A stretch of 64,000 nt of DNA from Leucobacter sp. L43 (GTDB lineage: Bacteria; Actinomycetota; Actinomycetes; Actinomycetales; Microbacteriaceae), in contig NZ_JAENJG010000002.1 of NCBI RefSeq assembly GCF_016597785.1, positions 1 to 64,000 of the forward strand, given 5' to 3'. Both the position numbers and the translations under genes were made by a program. Positions 12,343 to 20,871 of the stretch are shown here, in pieces (position 1 is the stretch's first letter; every line of letters starts with the position of its first letter). The notes under the pieces are model-generated. The model was not told the origin of the DNA. It did not search any database and saw nothing but the letters and a program-made list of their open reading frames with translations.

Positions 12343-13325
12343 TGCCGCTCAGCGTGGAAGAAGGTGCGGAGCGGTACCTGCGACACGTTGCGCTCGAGCT
12401 CGGACTCTCCGCGAACAGTCGCTCGGCGTATCGACGCGACCTCGTCGCGTACGGAGCGTGGCTCGCCGCGCGGGGCGTGCCCGATCTGACGCGCGTGACC
12501 CCGGAGACCCTGTCGGAGTACGTGGCCGACCTTGCGAGTCCGCACGGGACACCCGACGGCGAAATCCGGCCGCCGCTCGCGGCAGCATCGATCACGCGGC
12601 GGCTCTCGACGGTGCGCGGCATGCACCGGTTTCTCTTCGAGGAAGGCCTGCTCGACGCGCACGCTGGCAGCGGCGTGCGCACACCGAAGCGCGCCCAGCG
12701 ATTGCCGAAGGCGCTGCCCCTCGCAGACATCGAGGCACTGCTGCAGGCCGCGGGCGGCGACGACCCGGTGGGCCTGCGAGATCGCGCCCTGCTCGAACTG
12801 CTCTACGCGAGCGGGGCACGGGTGAGCGAGGTCACGGCGCTCGACGTCGACGACCTGCTGGCCGCGCCCGGCACGGCCGACGCGGTGGAGGATCCCGACA
12901 CCGCTCTGGGGTCCGGCGGGTTCGTGCAGGTGACGGGCAAGGGATCGAAGCAGCGGATCGTGCCCTACGGCAGCTACGCCGGCCGTGCGCTCGCCGCCTA
13001 CCTCGTGCGCGCACGCCCCGCGATGGCGGCGCGCGGTGCGGGCACGCCGGCGCTGTTCGTCGGGCCCCGGGGAGCGCGGCTCTCGCGGCAGAGCGCGTGG
13101 CTCGTGATCAAGGCCGCCGCCGAACGCGCAGAGCTCAGCCAAGAGGTCTCCCCGCACACGCTGCGCCACTCCTTCGCCACGCACCTGCTGGCGGGCGGCG
13201 CCGATGTGCGCACGGTGCAGGAGCTGCTCGGGCACGCCTCGGTGACGACGACGCAGATCTACACGCAGGTGACCGCCGATACCCTCCGCGAGCACTACCT
13301 GCTGGCGCACCCGCGCGCGAAATAG
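12342..13325 (+). CDS. xerD: Site-specific tyrosine recombinase XerD
   Basis: A 327-residue recombinase that resolves chromosome dimers at dif. The N-terminal SAM-like core-binding domain covers about residues 1-110. In the catalytic domain the residues are visible in order: Arg in [12 protein letters not shown], Lys in TGKGSKQR, His-x-x-Arg in [11 protein letters not shown], His in [10 protein letters not shown] and the tyrosine nucleophile in TQIYTQV. Position between the NUDIX gene and parA/scpA, and length, mark it as the housekeeping enzyme rather than a phage integrase. A loop of about 20 residues ([18 protein letters not shown]) is inserted before the beta strands. Confidence 0.95.
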
Positions 13326-13478
13326 GAGCGCTCGCGAATGAACGGCAGATGGCCGAACGGGAAAGGTTCGGTGCTCGGCGCCGAAATCTCCGCATTCGGG
13401 TAACGCGCCGCGGGTCTCAGGTGACATATTCGAAGCAGACCGTCCGCGCTGCCCGAGCATCGGCACCCTGCGGCCCCG

Positions 13479-16400
13479 ATGCGACCAGCGAAAAGATACC
13501 GTCTCTTGAATGCCACGCCGAGCGAGCACCCACAGGTTCCGCTGACCCGCGCGACCCATGCCGCACCCGAGCGCACGCTCATCGACATCCTCAGGGCGAC
13601 CGCCGTGACGCATCCCGACGCGTCCGCGATCGACGCGGGGGCGGGGGCGCTCAGCTACCGCGAGCTCGTCGTCGCGGTCGAGGCTCGCGCCGCGGGGCTG
13701 CGCGCATCGGGTGTCGGCCGCGGCGACCGCGTCGGTGTGCGCATCGATTCCGGATCGCAGGAGCTGTACATCGCGATTCTCGCCATCATGATGGCGGGCG
13801 CCGCGTATGTTCCCGTCGACGCCGACGACACCGACGAACGAGCGCGCCTCGTGTTCGGAGAGGCTCAGGTCGTCGGGATCGTCGGAAACGATGGGTTCGT
13901 GCACCGCGCAGGGCCCGAACCACGAGAAACCGAACCACGAGAACCCGAACCACGAGAACTCGATCCACGAGCGCCGGAGCCGGAGCAGGTCGCCGTCGAC
14001 CCGACCCCCGATGACGACGCCTGGATCATCTTCACGTCTGGCTCGACGGGGGTGCCGAAGGGCGTCGCCGTGTCCCACCGCTCGGCCGCCGCGTTCGTCG
14101 ACGCCGAGGCGCGCATGTTCCTGCAGCAGGATCCGCTGGGCCCCGGCGATCGGGTGCTCGCCGGCCTCTCCGTCGCTTTCGACGCCTCGTGCGAGGAGAT
14201 GTGGCTCGCCTGGAGGCACGGGGCCTGCCTCGTGCCCGCGCCGCGAGCGATCGTGCGAGCCGGAGAGGACCTCGCCCAGTGGTTGGTGCGGCAGAACATC
14301 AGCGTGATCTCCACCGTGCCGACGCTCGCCGCGATGTGGCCGCGCGAGTCGATCGAACACGTGCGGCTGCTGATCTTCGGCGGCGAGGCGTGCCCGCCCG
14401 AACTCGCGGCCGGGCTCGTCGAGGCCGGGCGCGAGGTGTGGAACACGTACGGTCCGACCGAGGCCACCGTCGTCGCCTGCGGGTGCCCGCTCGACGGCGC
14501 CTCGCCGATCAGCATCGGGCTGCCCCTCGACGGCTGGGACCTCGCGGTGGTCGACGCTGCGGGGCGCCGGGTCGCACCGGGAGAGTCCGGAGAGCTCATC
14601 ATCGGGGGCGTCGGCCTGGCGCGGTACCTCGACCCCGCGAAGGACGCCGAGAAGTACGCGCCGATGCCCGAGCTCGGCTGGGAGCGCGCCTACCGCTCGG
14701 GGGATCTCGTGCGCTACGAGCCGACCGGGCTCGTATTCCTGGGACGCGCCGATGACCAGGTCAAGGTCGGCGGCCGCCGCATCGAGCTCGGCGAGGTCGA
14801 GAACGCCTTGCAAGAGCTGCCCGGGGTCACCGCAGCTGCTGCCGCGGTGCGTTCGAGCGAAGCGGGCGTTCCGGTACTCGTCGGATACCTCGTGGTCGAG
14901 AGCGACGAACCGCTCGACCGGGCGCTCGCCCGGGAGCATCTGTCGGAGCGGCTCGCCGCCGGGGTGATGCCGCTGATCGCCGTCGTCGACTCGCTGCCCA
15001 TGCGCACCTCCGGCAAGGTCGACCGGGCGGCCCTGCCCTGGCCGCTGCCCGGCGTGCACGCTCCGGCGGCGACGGGTCTGACCGAGAGCGAGCAGTGGCT
15101 GGCGGCGCAGTGGCAGGCTGTGCTCGGGGTGGCCGTGCCCGGTTCGGATGTCGACTTCTTCGACCTCGGCGGCGGCTCGCTCGCGGCGGCGCAGCTCGTG
15201 TCCCGCATCCGGGCCCGCGTGCCGGAATTCACGGTCGCCGACATCTACGATGTGCCGCGGCTCGGGGCGATGGCGAAAGCGATCTCGGCAGTCGCGGAGG
15301 CGCACGACGACGGCGGGTTCCACGAGCCGGCGCCCACGCCGCGCCGCACGCAGTGGCTGCAGACCCTCGCAGGGGCGCCGCTCTTCATCGCGAGCGGCCT
15401 GCGGTGGCTCGTGATTCTGCTCACAGCCGGAACCGCCCTCAACCTCACGACCGGGTTCGACGTGCTGCCGAGCGCGCCGATCTGGGTGGTACTACTGGCG
15501 ATCCTCGTGCTCACGACACCCTTCGGCAAGATGGCGATCGCGGCGGCGGTCGCGCGCGTGCTGCTCGCCCGGGTGCGGCCCGGCGACTACCCGCGCGGCG
15601 GAGCGGTGCACCTGCGGTTGTGGCTCGCCGAGCAGTTCGCCCAGCAGATCGATGCGGTGGGCCTCGCGGGCGCGCCGTGGATCACCGTCTACGCGCGCGC
15701 CCTGGGCGCGAAGATCGCCGCAGACGTGAGCCTGCACACCCTGCCCCCGATCACCGGCATGCTCGCGGTCGGGGCCCGCGCGGCGATCGAACCGGAGGTC
15801 GATCTGACCGGGTACTGGATCGACGGCGATCTGCTGCGCATCGGGGCGGTCAGGATCGGCAGCGACGTGACCGTGGGTGCGCGCAGCACGCTCGCACCGG
15901 GCACCCGCATCGATGACGGGGCCGAGATCGCCCCCGGATCCGCCGTCTTCGGCCGGGTGAAGGCGCAGCAGACCTGGGCGGGGTCGCCGGCGGTGCGCAT
16001 CGGCGCGAGTCGCGCTGATCAGTGGCCGGAGAGCCGCCCACCGCATCGGCCAGCGTGGCGCGCAGCCTACGGGCTCTCGTCGGTGGTGCTCGCGCTGCTG
16101 CCGTTCGCCGCGTTCGCCGCAGGCGGGCTCGTCATCGCGGCGGGCTTGCGCGGGGCCGACAGTCTCGGGGGCGCCCTCGTCGCCGCGTTCGCGTGGCTCG
16201 TGCCCGCGGCGCTCGTCACGGGGGCGGTGTACGCGGGTGCCGTGCTGCTGTTCGTGCGTCTGCTCGCGATCGGGCTCGTCGAGGGAACCTTCCCGGTGCA
16301 CAGCCGCGTCGGGTGGCAGAGCTGGAGCACCGAGCGGCTGCTCGACGCGGCCCGCGGTTTCCTGTTCCCGATCTACTCGAGCCTCATCACCCCCGTGTGG

Positions 16401-17465
16401 CTGCGGCTGCTCGGCGCACGCGTCGGGCGCAACGTCGAGGCGTCGACCGTGCTGCTGATCCCCGCGATGACTCGGATCGATGACGGGGCCTTCCTCGCCG
16501 ACGACACGATGGTCGCCTCGTACCAACTGCATCGCGGATGGATGCGGATCGGGCCGGTGCGCATCGGCAAACGCGCGTTCCTCGGCAACTCGGGTATGGC
16601 GGGTCCGGGTCACCGCGTGCCGAAGGACTCGCTCGTCGCCGTGCTCTCAGTCGCGCCCAGCAAGGCGAAAGCCGGCTCGTCCTGGCTCGGGTCACCGCCG
16701 GTGCGACTGCGACGCCTCGCCCAGGGCGGCGACGACAGTCGCACGTACCATCCGGGCGCCGGCCTCCGCGTCGCCCGCGCGCTCTGGGAGCTCGGGCGCA
16801 TGGCCGCGGTCTTCGTCACGGTCGCCCTCGGCATCGCGGTGCTGTTCGCGTTCGCCTGGCTCTGGGCAGCGGTGGGGCCGGTCTGGACGATCTTGCTCTC
16901 GGGGACCGTGATGCTCGCCGCCGGGGCGGTGGCCGCCGGGGTGACGACGCTGGCGAAGTGGACGATCGTCGGGCCGATTCGTGCAGGCGAGGCGCCGCTC
17001 TGGTCGAGCTTCGTCTGGCGCACCGAGGTGAGCGACACCTTCACGGAGATGCTCGCCGCCCCCTGGTTCGCGCGCGCCGCGACCGGCACCCCGGCGCTCG
17101 CCGTCTGGTTGCGCTCGCTCGGAGCGAAGGTCGGCTCCGGGGTCTGGTGCGAGTCGTATTGGCTGCCCGAGCCCGATCTCGTCACTTTGGGCGACGGATC
17201 CACGGTCAACCGGGGCTGCGTCGTGCAGACGCACCTGTTCCATGATCGAATCATGAGCATGGATACCGTCGAACTCGCCGCGGGGGCCACGCTCGGCCCG
17301 CACAGCGTCATTCTGCCCGCAGCCGTGATCGGCGCGCACGCCACCGTCGGCCCAGCGTCGTTGGTGATGCGGGGCGAGAGCGTGCCGGTCGGATCCCGCT
17401 GGAGCGGCAATCCCATCGGCCCGTGGCGGGCGCTCAAACTGCGCGCCTACCAGTCGACGAAGTGA
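13479..17465 (+). CDS. Pls/PosA-type membrane peptide synthetase (adenylation, carrier, LbH repeats)
   Basis: A 1328-residue single-module synthetase. Residues about 20-510 form an adenylation domain (A3 FTSGSTGVPKG, A4 FDASCEEMW, A5 NTYGPTEATV, A7 YRSGDLVRY, A10 SGKVDR). A carrier domain follows with the phosphopantetheine serine in DLGGGSLAAAQL. The rest alternates about six membrane segments with three left-handed beta-helix hexapeptide domains. There is no condensation or thioesterase domain. This layout and length match epsilon-poly-L-lysine synthetase Pls, which polymerises free lysine at the membrane. My reading of the specificity code gives D-A-E-S-I-G-T-V-V-K, close to lysine-activating codes. 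The product is therefore probably a cationic isopeptide polymer (inference). Confidence 0.88.
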   Translation: MRPAKRYRLLNATPSEHPQVPLTRATHAAPERTLIDILRATAVTHPDASAIDAGAGALSYRELVVAVEARAAGLRASGVGRGDRVGVRIDSGSQELYIAILAIMMAGAAYVPVDADDTDERARLVFGEAQVVGIVGNDGFVHRAGPEPRETEPREPEPRELDPRAPEPEQVAVDPTPDDDAWIIFTSGSTGVPKGVAVSHRSAAAFVDAEARMFLQQDPLGPGDRVLAGLSVAFDASCEEMWLAWRHGACLVPAPRAIVRAGEDLAQWLVRQNISVISTVPTLAAMWPRESIEHVRLLIFGGEACPPELAAGLVEAGREVWNTYGPTEATVVACGCPLDGASPISIGLPLDGWDLAVVDAAGRRVAPGESGELIIGGVGLARYLDPAKDAEKYAPMPELGWERAYRSGDLVRYEPTGLVFLGRADDQVKVGGRRIELGEVENALQELPGVTAAAAAVRSSEAGVPVLVGYLVVESDEPLDRALAREHLSERLAAGVMPLIAVVDSLPMRTSGKVDRAALPWPLPGVHAPAATGLTESEQWLAAQWQAVLGVAVPGSDVDFFDLGGGSLAAAQLVSRIRARVPEFTVADIYDVPRLGAMAKAISAVAEAHDDGGFHEPAPTPRRTQWLQTLAGAPLFIASGLRWLVILLTAGTALNLTTGFDVLPSAPIWVVLLAILVLTTPFGKMAIAAAVARVLLARVRPGDYPRGGAVHLRLWLAEQFAQQIDAVGLAGAPWITVYARALGAKIAADVSLHTLPPITGMLAVGARAAIEPEVDLTGYWIDGDLLRIGAVRIGSDVTVGARSTLAPGTRIDDGAEIAPGSAVFGRVKAQQTWAGSPAVRIGASRADQWPESRPPHRPAWRAAYGLSSVVLALLPFAAFAAGGLVIAAGLRGADSLGGALVAAFAWLVPAALVTGAVYAGAVLLFVRLLAIGLVEGTFPVHSRVGWQSWSTERLLDAARGFLFPIYSSLITPVWLRLLGARVGRNVEASTVLLIPAMTRIDDGAFLADDTMVASYQLHRGWMRIGPVRIGKRAFLGNSGMAGPGHRVPKDSLVAVLSVAPSKAKAGSSWLGSPPVRLRRLAQGGDDSRTYHPGAGLRVARALWELGRMAAVFVTVALGIAVLFAFAWLWAAVGPVWTILLSGTVMLAAGAVAAGVTTLAKWTIVGPIRAGEAPLWSSFVWRTEVSDTFTEMLAAPWFARAATGTPALAVWLRSLGAKVGSGVWCESYWLPEPDLVTLGDGSTVNRGCVVQTHLFHDRIMSMDTVELAAGATLGPHSVILPAAVIGAHATVGPASLVMRGESVPVGSRWSGNPIGPWRALKLRAYQSTK
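13916..13975 (+). repeat. Four 15-bp tandem repeats inside the synthetase gene
   Basis: Four consecutive 15-base units of the form CGAACCACGAGAANC, the last one diverged, encode Glu-Pro-Arg-Glu-Xaa pentads in the adenylation domain before motif A3. Because the unit is a multiple of three, copy-number changes keep the frame. Confidence 0.9.
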
Positions 17466-17485
17466 CCGTGCGGTTCCGAACGACG

Positions 17486-18778
17486 ATGAGCGACCCCTAT
17501 ACGCCGACGAGCGGCGACCCCGGCTATTCCGTGGCCCACTACGACCTCGCGCTCCAGTACACGCCCCGCACCAACCGGCTCGCCGGCCGCGCGCGGCTCG
17601 ATGTGCGGGTGCTGGTCGAGACGGATCAGCTGAGAGTCGACCTCATCGGCTTGAGCGCAGACAAGGTGCGCGTCGACGGCGCGCTGCAGCGGCACGTCAA
17701 GCAGTCGGCGCACGCGATCACGATCCGCCTCGCCGAGCGGGTCGCCGCCGGCTCGCTCCTGCAGCTCGACATCGACTACTCCGGCCGCCCGGGGCCGCGC
17801 CGCTCGCGCTGGGGTCAGCTCGGCTGGGAGGAGCTCGAGCACGGCGCACTCGTCGCCTCCCAGCCCACCGGGGCTCCGACGTGGTTCCCGTGCAACGACC
17901 GGGTCGACGATCGGGCCACGTACGCCATCTCGTTCACCACCGACCGAGGCTTCTTCGTAGCCGTGACCGGCGTGCCCGGCAGGGCGACCGCCCGATCCGG
18001 CAAGACGACCCGGACCTTCACGAGCTCGGTGCCGACCGCGACGTACCTCGTCGCGGCGCACGTCGGCGAGTACGCCGAGTACCGGCTCGGCCCGCGCGCG
18101 CGACTCGTCGCGCCGCCCGCCCGCGCCCGCCTCGCGCAGCGCGCCTTCGCCCCGGTGCCCCGCATCATCGAGACGTTCGAGGAGTGGTTCGGCCCGTACC
18201 CGCAGGAGGATCTCACCATCGTCGTGACCGAGGAAGAGCTCGAGATCCCCCTCGAAGCGCAGGGCATGGCGACCTTCGGCCGCAACCACGAGGCCCCGAG
18301 CGAGCAGCGGCTCATCGCCCACGAACTCGCCCATCAGTGGTTCGGCAACAGCATGGGGGTCGCCCGATGGCACGACATCTGGCTCAATGAGGGCTTCGCC
18401 TGCTATTCCGAGTGGATCTGGTCGGAGGCATCGGGCGGCCCGACGATCGCCGCGCTCGCCGCGGAGCACCACGCGCTCCTCGCGGCGCTGCCGCAAGACC
18501 TGCTGCTCGCCGATCCCGGCCCCACCGACATGTTCGACGACCGCGTGTACAAGCGCGGGGCCCTGCTGCTCGAGGCGCTGCGGCGCGTCATGGGGGAGGG
18601 GCCGTTCCGTGCGCTGCTGCTCGCGTGGGCGAGCACGTATCGACATCGGCTCGTGGCGACGGCCGACTTCATCGCGCTGGCGCAGTCGCTGAGCCCGGTG
18701 CGCGTCGACGCGGTCCTCGAATCATGGATCTACGCGGAGGCCCTGCCCGAGCTGCCGGTGGTCGGGCTGGCCGACTGA
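17486..18778 (+). CDS. M1 family zinc metallopeptidase (aminopeptidase-like)
   Basis: A 430-residue protein. It carries the M1 zinc site HELAHQWFGNSMG (near residue 280) and the third ligand in WLNEGFACYSEW 18 residues on, with the preceding beta-sandwich domain starting at SVAHYDLALQY. It lacks the long C-terminal helical domain of full-size M1 aminopeptidases, as in many short actinobacterial members. No signal peptide is visible. It begins 20 bases after the synthetase and probably shares its transcript. A GTG at 17468 is an alternative start. Poly-lysine producers encode zinc aminopeptidases that degrade the polymer, so self-protection or trimming is a reasonable hypothesis. Confidence 0.9.
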   Translation: MSDPYTPTSGDPGYSVAHYDLALQYTPRTNRLAGRARLDVRVLVETDQLRVDLIGLSADKVRVDGALQRHVKQSAHAITIRLAERVAAGSLLQLDIDYSGRPGPRRSRWGQLGWEELEHGALVASQPTGAPTWFPCNDRVDDRATYAISFTTDRGFFVAVTGVPGRATARSGKTTRTFTSSVPTATYLVAAHVGEYAEYRLGPRARLVAPPARARLAQRAFAPVPRIIETFEEWFGPYPQEDLTIVVTEEELEIPLEAQGMATFGRNHEAPSEQRLIAHELAHQWFGNSMGVARWHDIWLNEGFACYSEWIWSEASGGPTIAALAAEHHALLAALPQDLLLADPGPTDMFDDRVYKRGALLLEALRRVMGEGPFRALLLAWASTYRHRLVATADFIALAQSLSPVRVDAVLESWIYAEALPELPVVGLAD

Positions 18779-19476
18779 GCACTCGGGCGTCGGGGAGCGC
18801 AAGCGAGGCTGAGGATCGCAGAAGCGCCGTTCGGCGCCGGCGTGATGCGCCGGTCGGCACCGTGGAACGTGAGAGCCTGTGCCGGATCGTCGGCGCCGGC
18901 AGGTGACGGGTCTGCGCGCCAGGTGCCGTCGCCGAGCATCGTGAACGACGCGTCTGCGTAGGCGCCGCGGAGCCCCGCGCGACGAGCCTTGGCGACCGCC
19001 TCGAGCCGGGTCCAGGCGGCGACGGCGCCCCTCATCTCGCGGGCTCGGGGCGGGCGGGTGCTCCCGAGCGCCTCAGCGACGCGCGCTCGCGTGCTCGGCG
19101 AGTCGAGTTCGACGTCGATGCCGAGTGCGAGGGCGCCTGCGGGGGCGACGCCGACGGCGACGAGGCCCGGCGCATAGCTGATGCTGATGAGCGGGGCGGG
19201 CGGGCTGGTGGCGTCGGCGGTGCTGGTGCTGGTGCTGGCAGTGGCGTTCAGCAGCCGCGCGACCGGAGCGCCATGGGCGCTGCTGCCGCAGGCGGGGCAC
19301 TGGCGGGTGACGCGCACCGAGCCCGGGTCGGCAGGCGCGAGCATCGAGGCGAGCAGCGCGTGGGCGACGTCCCGGCGATCCTCATCCGCCGCGAGTGCCT
19401 GCCAGGCCAGGCGAACGCCGAACGGCGCGGGCTCGACGTGCGTCTCGGCTCGCTGCGGAGGGTCGGGGGAGGGCAC
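18730..19476 (-). CDS. 4'-phosphopantetheinyl transferase superfamily protein
   Basis: A 248-residue Sfp-like protein. The two family motifs are present: ALGIDVELDSPSTR, whose Asp and Glu bind magnesium, and WTRLEAVAKA. The second differs from the usual W-x-x-K-E-A-x-x-K by leucine in place of the first lysine. Such enzymes attach the coenzyme A arm to carrier-domain serines; the adjacent synthetase has one, which makes it the likely client. The gene is convergent with the peptidase and overlaps it by 49 bases. A low-complexity Thr/Ser stretch (TASTSTSTADATS) arises from a GCTGGT-type microsatellite. Confidence 0.82.
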   Translation of the reverse strand: MPSPDPPQRAETHVEPAPFGVRLAWQALAADEDRRDVAHALLASMLAPADPGSVRVTRQCPACGSSAHGAPVARLLNATASTSTSTADATSPPAPLISISYAPGLVAVGVAPAGALALGIDVELDSPSTRARVAEALGSTRPPRAREMRGAVAAWTRLEAVAKARRAGLRGAYADASFTMLGDGTWRADPSPAGADDPAQALTFHGADRRITPAPNGASAILSLACAPRRPSAQSASPTTGSSGRASA

Positions 19477-19552
19477 GCGACGAGCGTACCCGGCTGCGGG
19501 GCTCGCGCTGATCGGAATGCACCGCCACCGACCAGCGCGAGCCCCTGGCAGC

Positions 19553-20086
19553 TCAGTGGCCGTAGGTGCCGGTGATGCGGGCGCGGCCGAGCGTCGTGCC
19601 GAAGAGCTGGAACCCGAGGAGCGCCGGCGACGCGAGCTCGTCGAGCTCGAGCGATTCGACGCTCAGCGCGTGCACGACGAACATGTAGCGGTGGTCGCCG
19701 TGCCCGGGGGGCGGGGCGGCGCCCACGAAGCCGGCGACGCCGCCGTCGTTGCGCAGCACTCGAGCCGCAGCCGGGAAGGCGTCGGTCACAGTGTCGAGCT
19801 GCACGGCGCCGGCTTCGAGCTCGGTCACCGAGGCGGGGATGTTGTAGGCGGCGAAATGCCAGAATCCGCTGGCCGTCGGGGCGTCGGGGTCGAAGCAGGT
19901 CAGCGCGTAGCTGCGCACGCCCTCGGGCGCCCCGCTCCAGGAGAGCTGCGGCAGGCGGTCCTCGCCGCCCGAGCCGAGCATCCCGCCCACCTGAGCGAGG
20001 GGCAGCCGGTCACCGTCGGCGAATGAGGCGGAGGTCAGGTCGAACGCGGCGACCTCGGGAAGCGCGTCGTAGGGATCGTAGGTCAC
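19553..20086 (-). CDS. YbhB/YbcL family Raf kinase inhibitor-like protein
   Basis: A 177-residue cytosolic phosphatidylethanolamine-binding-like protein. The fold signatures are visible: PQLSWSGAPEGVRSYALTCF, then DPDAPTASGFWHFAAYNIPA and a GAAPPPGHGDHRYMF segment that forms the anion pocket. Bacterial members have no settled role. The start is supported by AAGGAA upstream on the minus strand. It lies 50 bases downstream of the SDR gene in the same direction and may be the last gene of that operon. Confidence 0.92.
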   Translation of the reverse strand: MTYDPYDALPEVAAFDLTSASFADGDRLPLAQVGGMLGSGGEDRLPQLSWSGAPEGVRSYALTCFDPDAPTASGFWHFAAYNIPASVTELEAGAVQLDTVTDAFPAAARVLRNDGGVAGFVGAAPPPGHGDHRYMFVVHALSVESLELDELASPALLGFQLFGTTLGRARITGTYGH

Positions 20087-20136
20087 GATGTTCCTTTCTT
20101 GTTGCGGATTGGGGGAGGTGCGGGATCGGCATGGGG

Positions 20137-20871
20137 TCAGGCGGTCCAGCCGCCGTCGACCGTCATCACCGTGCCAAAGCAGTACGAACTCTCGGGGCCG
20201 AGCAGATAGGCGGCTGCGCTGGCGACCTCGTCACCCGTGCCGGGTCGACCCACGGGAATCTCGGCGCGCATGCGTTCCGCGTGATCGGGTGCGTCCCATC
20301 CCGCCTCGGTCATGGGTGTGCGGATCGAGCCCGGTGCGATGGCGTTCACCCGGACGCCGAGCGGGGCGAGCTCGCGCGCCGCCGACCGCACGAGTGCCGT
20401 CACCGCCGCTTTCGACGCGTTGTACGCGACCTGATGCTCGACGCGACGATCCACGGTCGCCGACGACAGCACGACCACTGCGAACTCCTGGTTGTGAAAC
20501 TGCGACGGATCGAGACGGGCCGCCCATCGGAGTGCGAGGAAGGTGCCGGTGGCGTTGACGTCGAGCACGCGCCGGAAGTCGTCGAGCGATGTCTCTGCCA
20601 AGGGGCTCCGGGCGCGGATGCCGGCTGCATGCACGAGGCCGGTGATCGACCGGCCGGTCGCGGGGGATCGCGCGAGCTCCGCCCACTGCTGCTCATCGGC
20701 GACGTCGAAGTGCTGCACGCGCGGCGCGGCCGCAGTGTCGAGGCCGACGACCTCGGCCCCGTCGGCGCGGAGCCGCGCCGAGATCGCGGCCCCGATCCCC
20801 GATGCTGCGCCGGTCACCGCGATGACGCGCTGCACCGCGCTGCCCCGCGAAGACTCGCCCCGCTCAGGCAT
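20137..20871 (-). CDS. SDR family oxidoreductase
   Basis: A 244-residue short-chain dehydrogenase/reductase. The cofactor motif TGAASGIG (about residue 20), the VHAAG strand, the catalytic serine in VVLSSATV, Y-x-x-x-K in VAYNASKAAV and the PGSIRTPM segment are all in place. An acidic residue after the second strand (GLDTAAAP) favours NAD over NADP. Similar to BenD or DhbA-type dehydrogenases, but the substrate cannot be assigned. Its start overlaps the end of the symporter gene by eight bases, so it probably acts on what the symporter imports. Confidence 0.9.
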   Translation of the reverse strand: MPERGESSRGSAVQRVIAVTGAASGIGAAISARLRADGAEVVGLDTAAAPRVQHFDVADEQQWAELARSPATGRSITGLVHAAGIRARSPLAETSLDDFRRVLDVNATGTFLALRWAARLDPSQFHNQEFAVVVLSSATVDRRVEHQVAYNASKAAVTALVRSAARELAPLGVRVNAIAPGSIRTPMTEAGWDAPDHAERMRAEIPVGRPGTGDEVASAAAYLLGPESSYCFGTVMTVDGGWTA

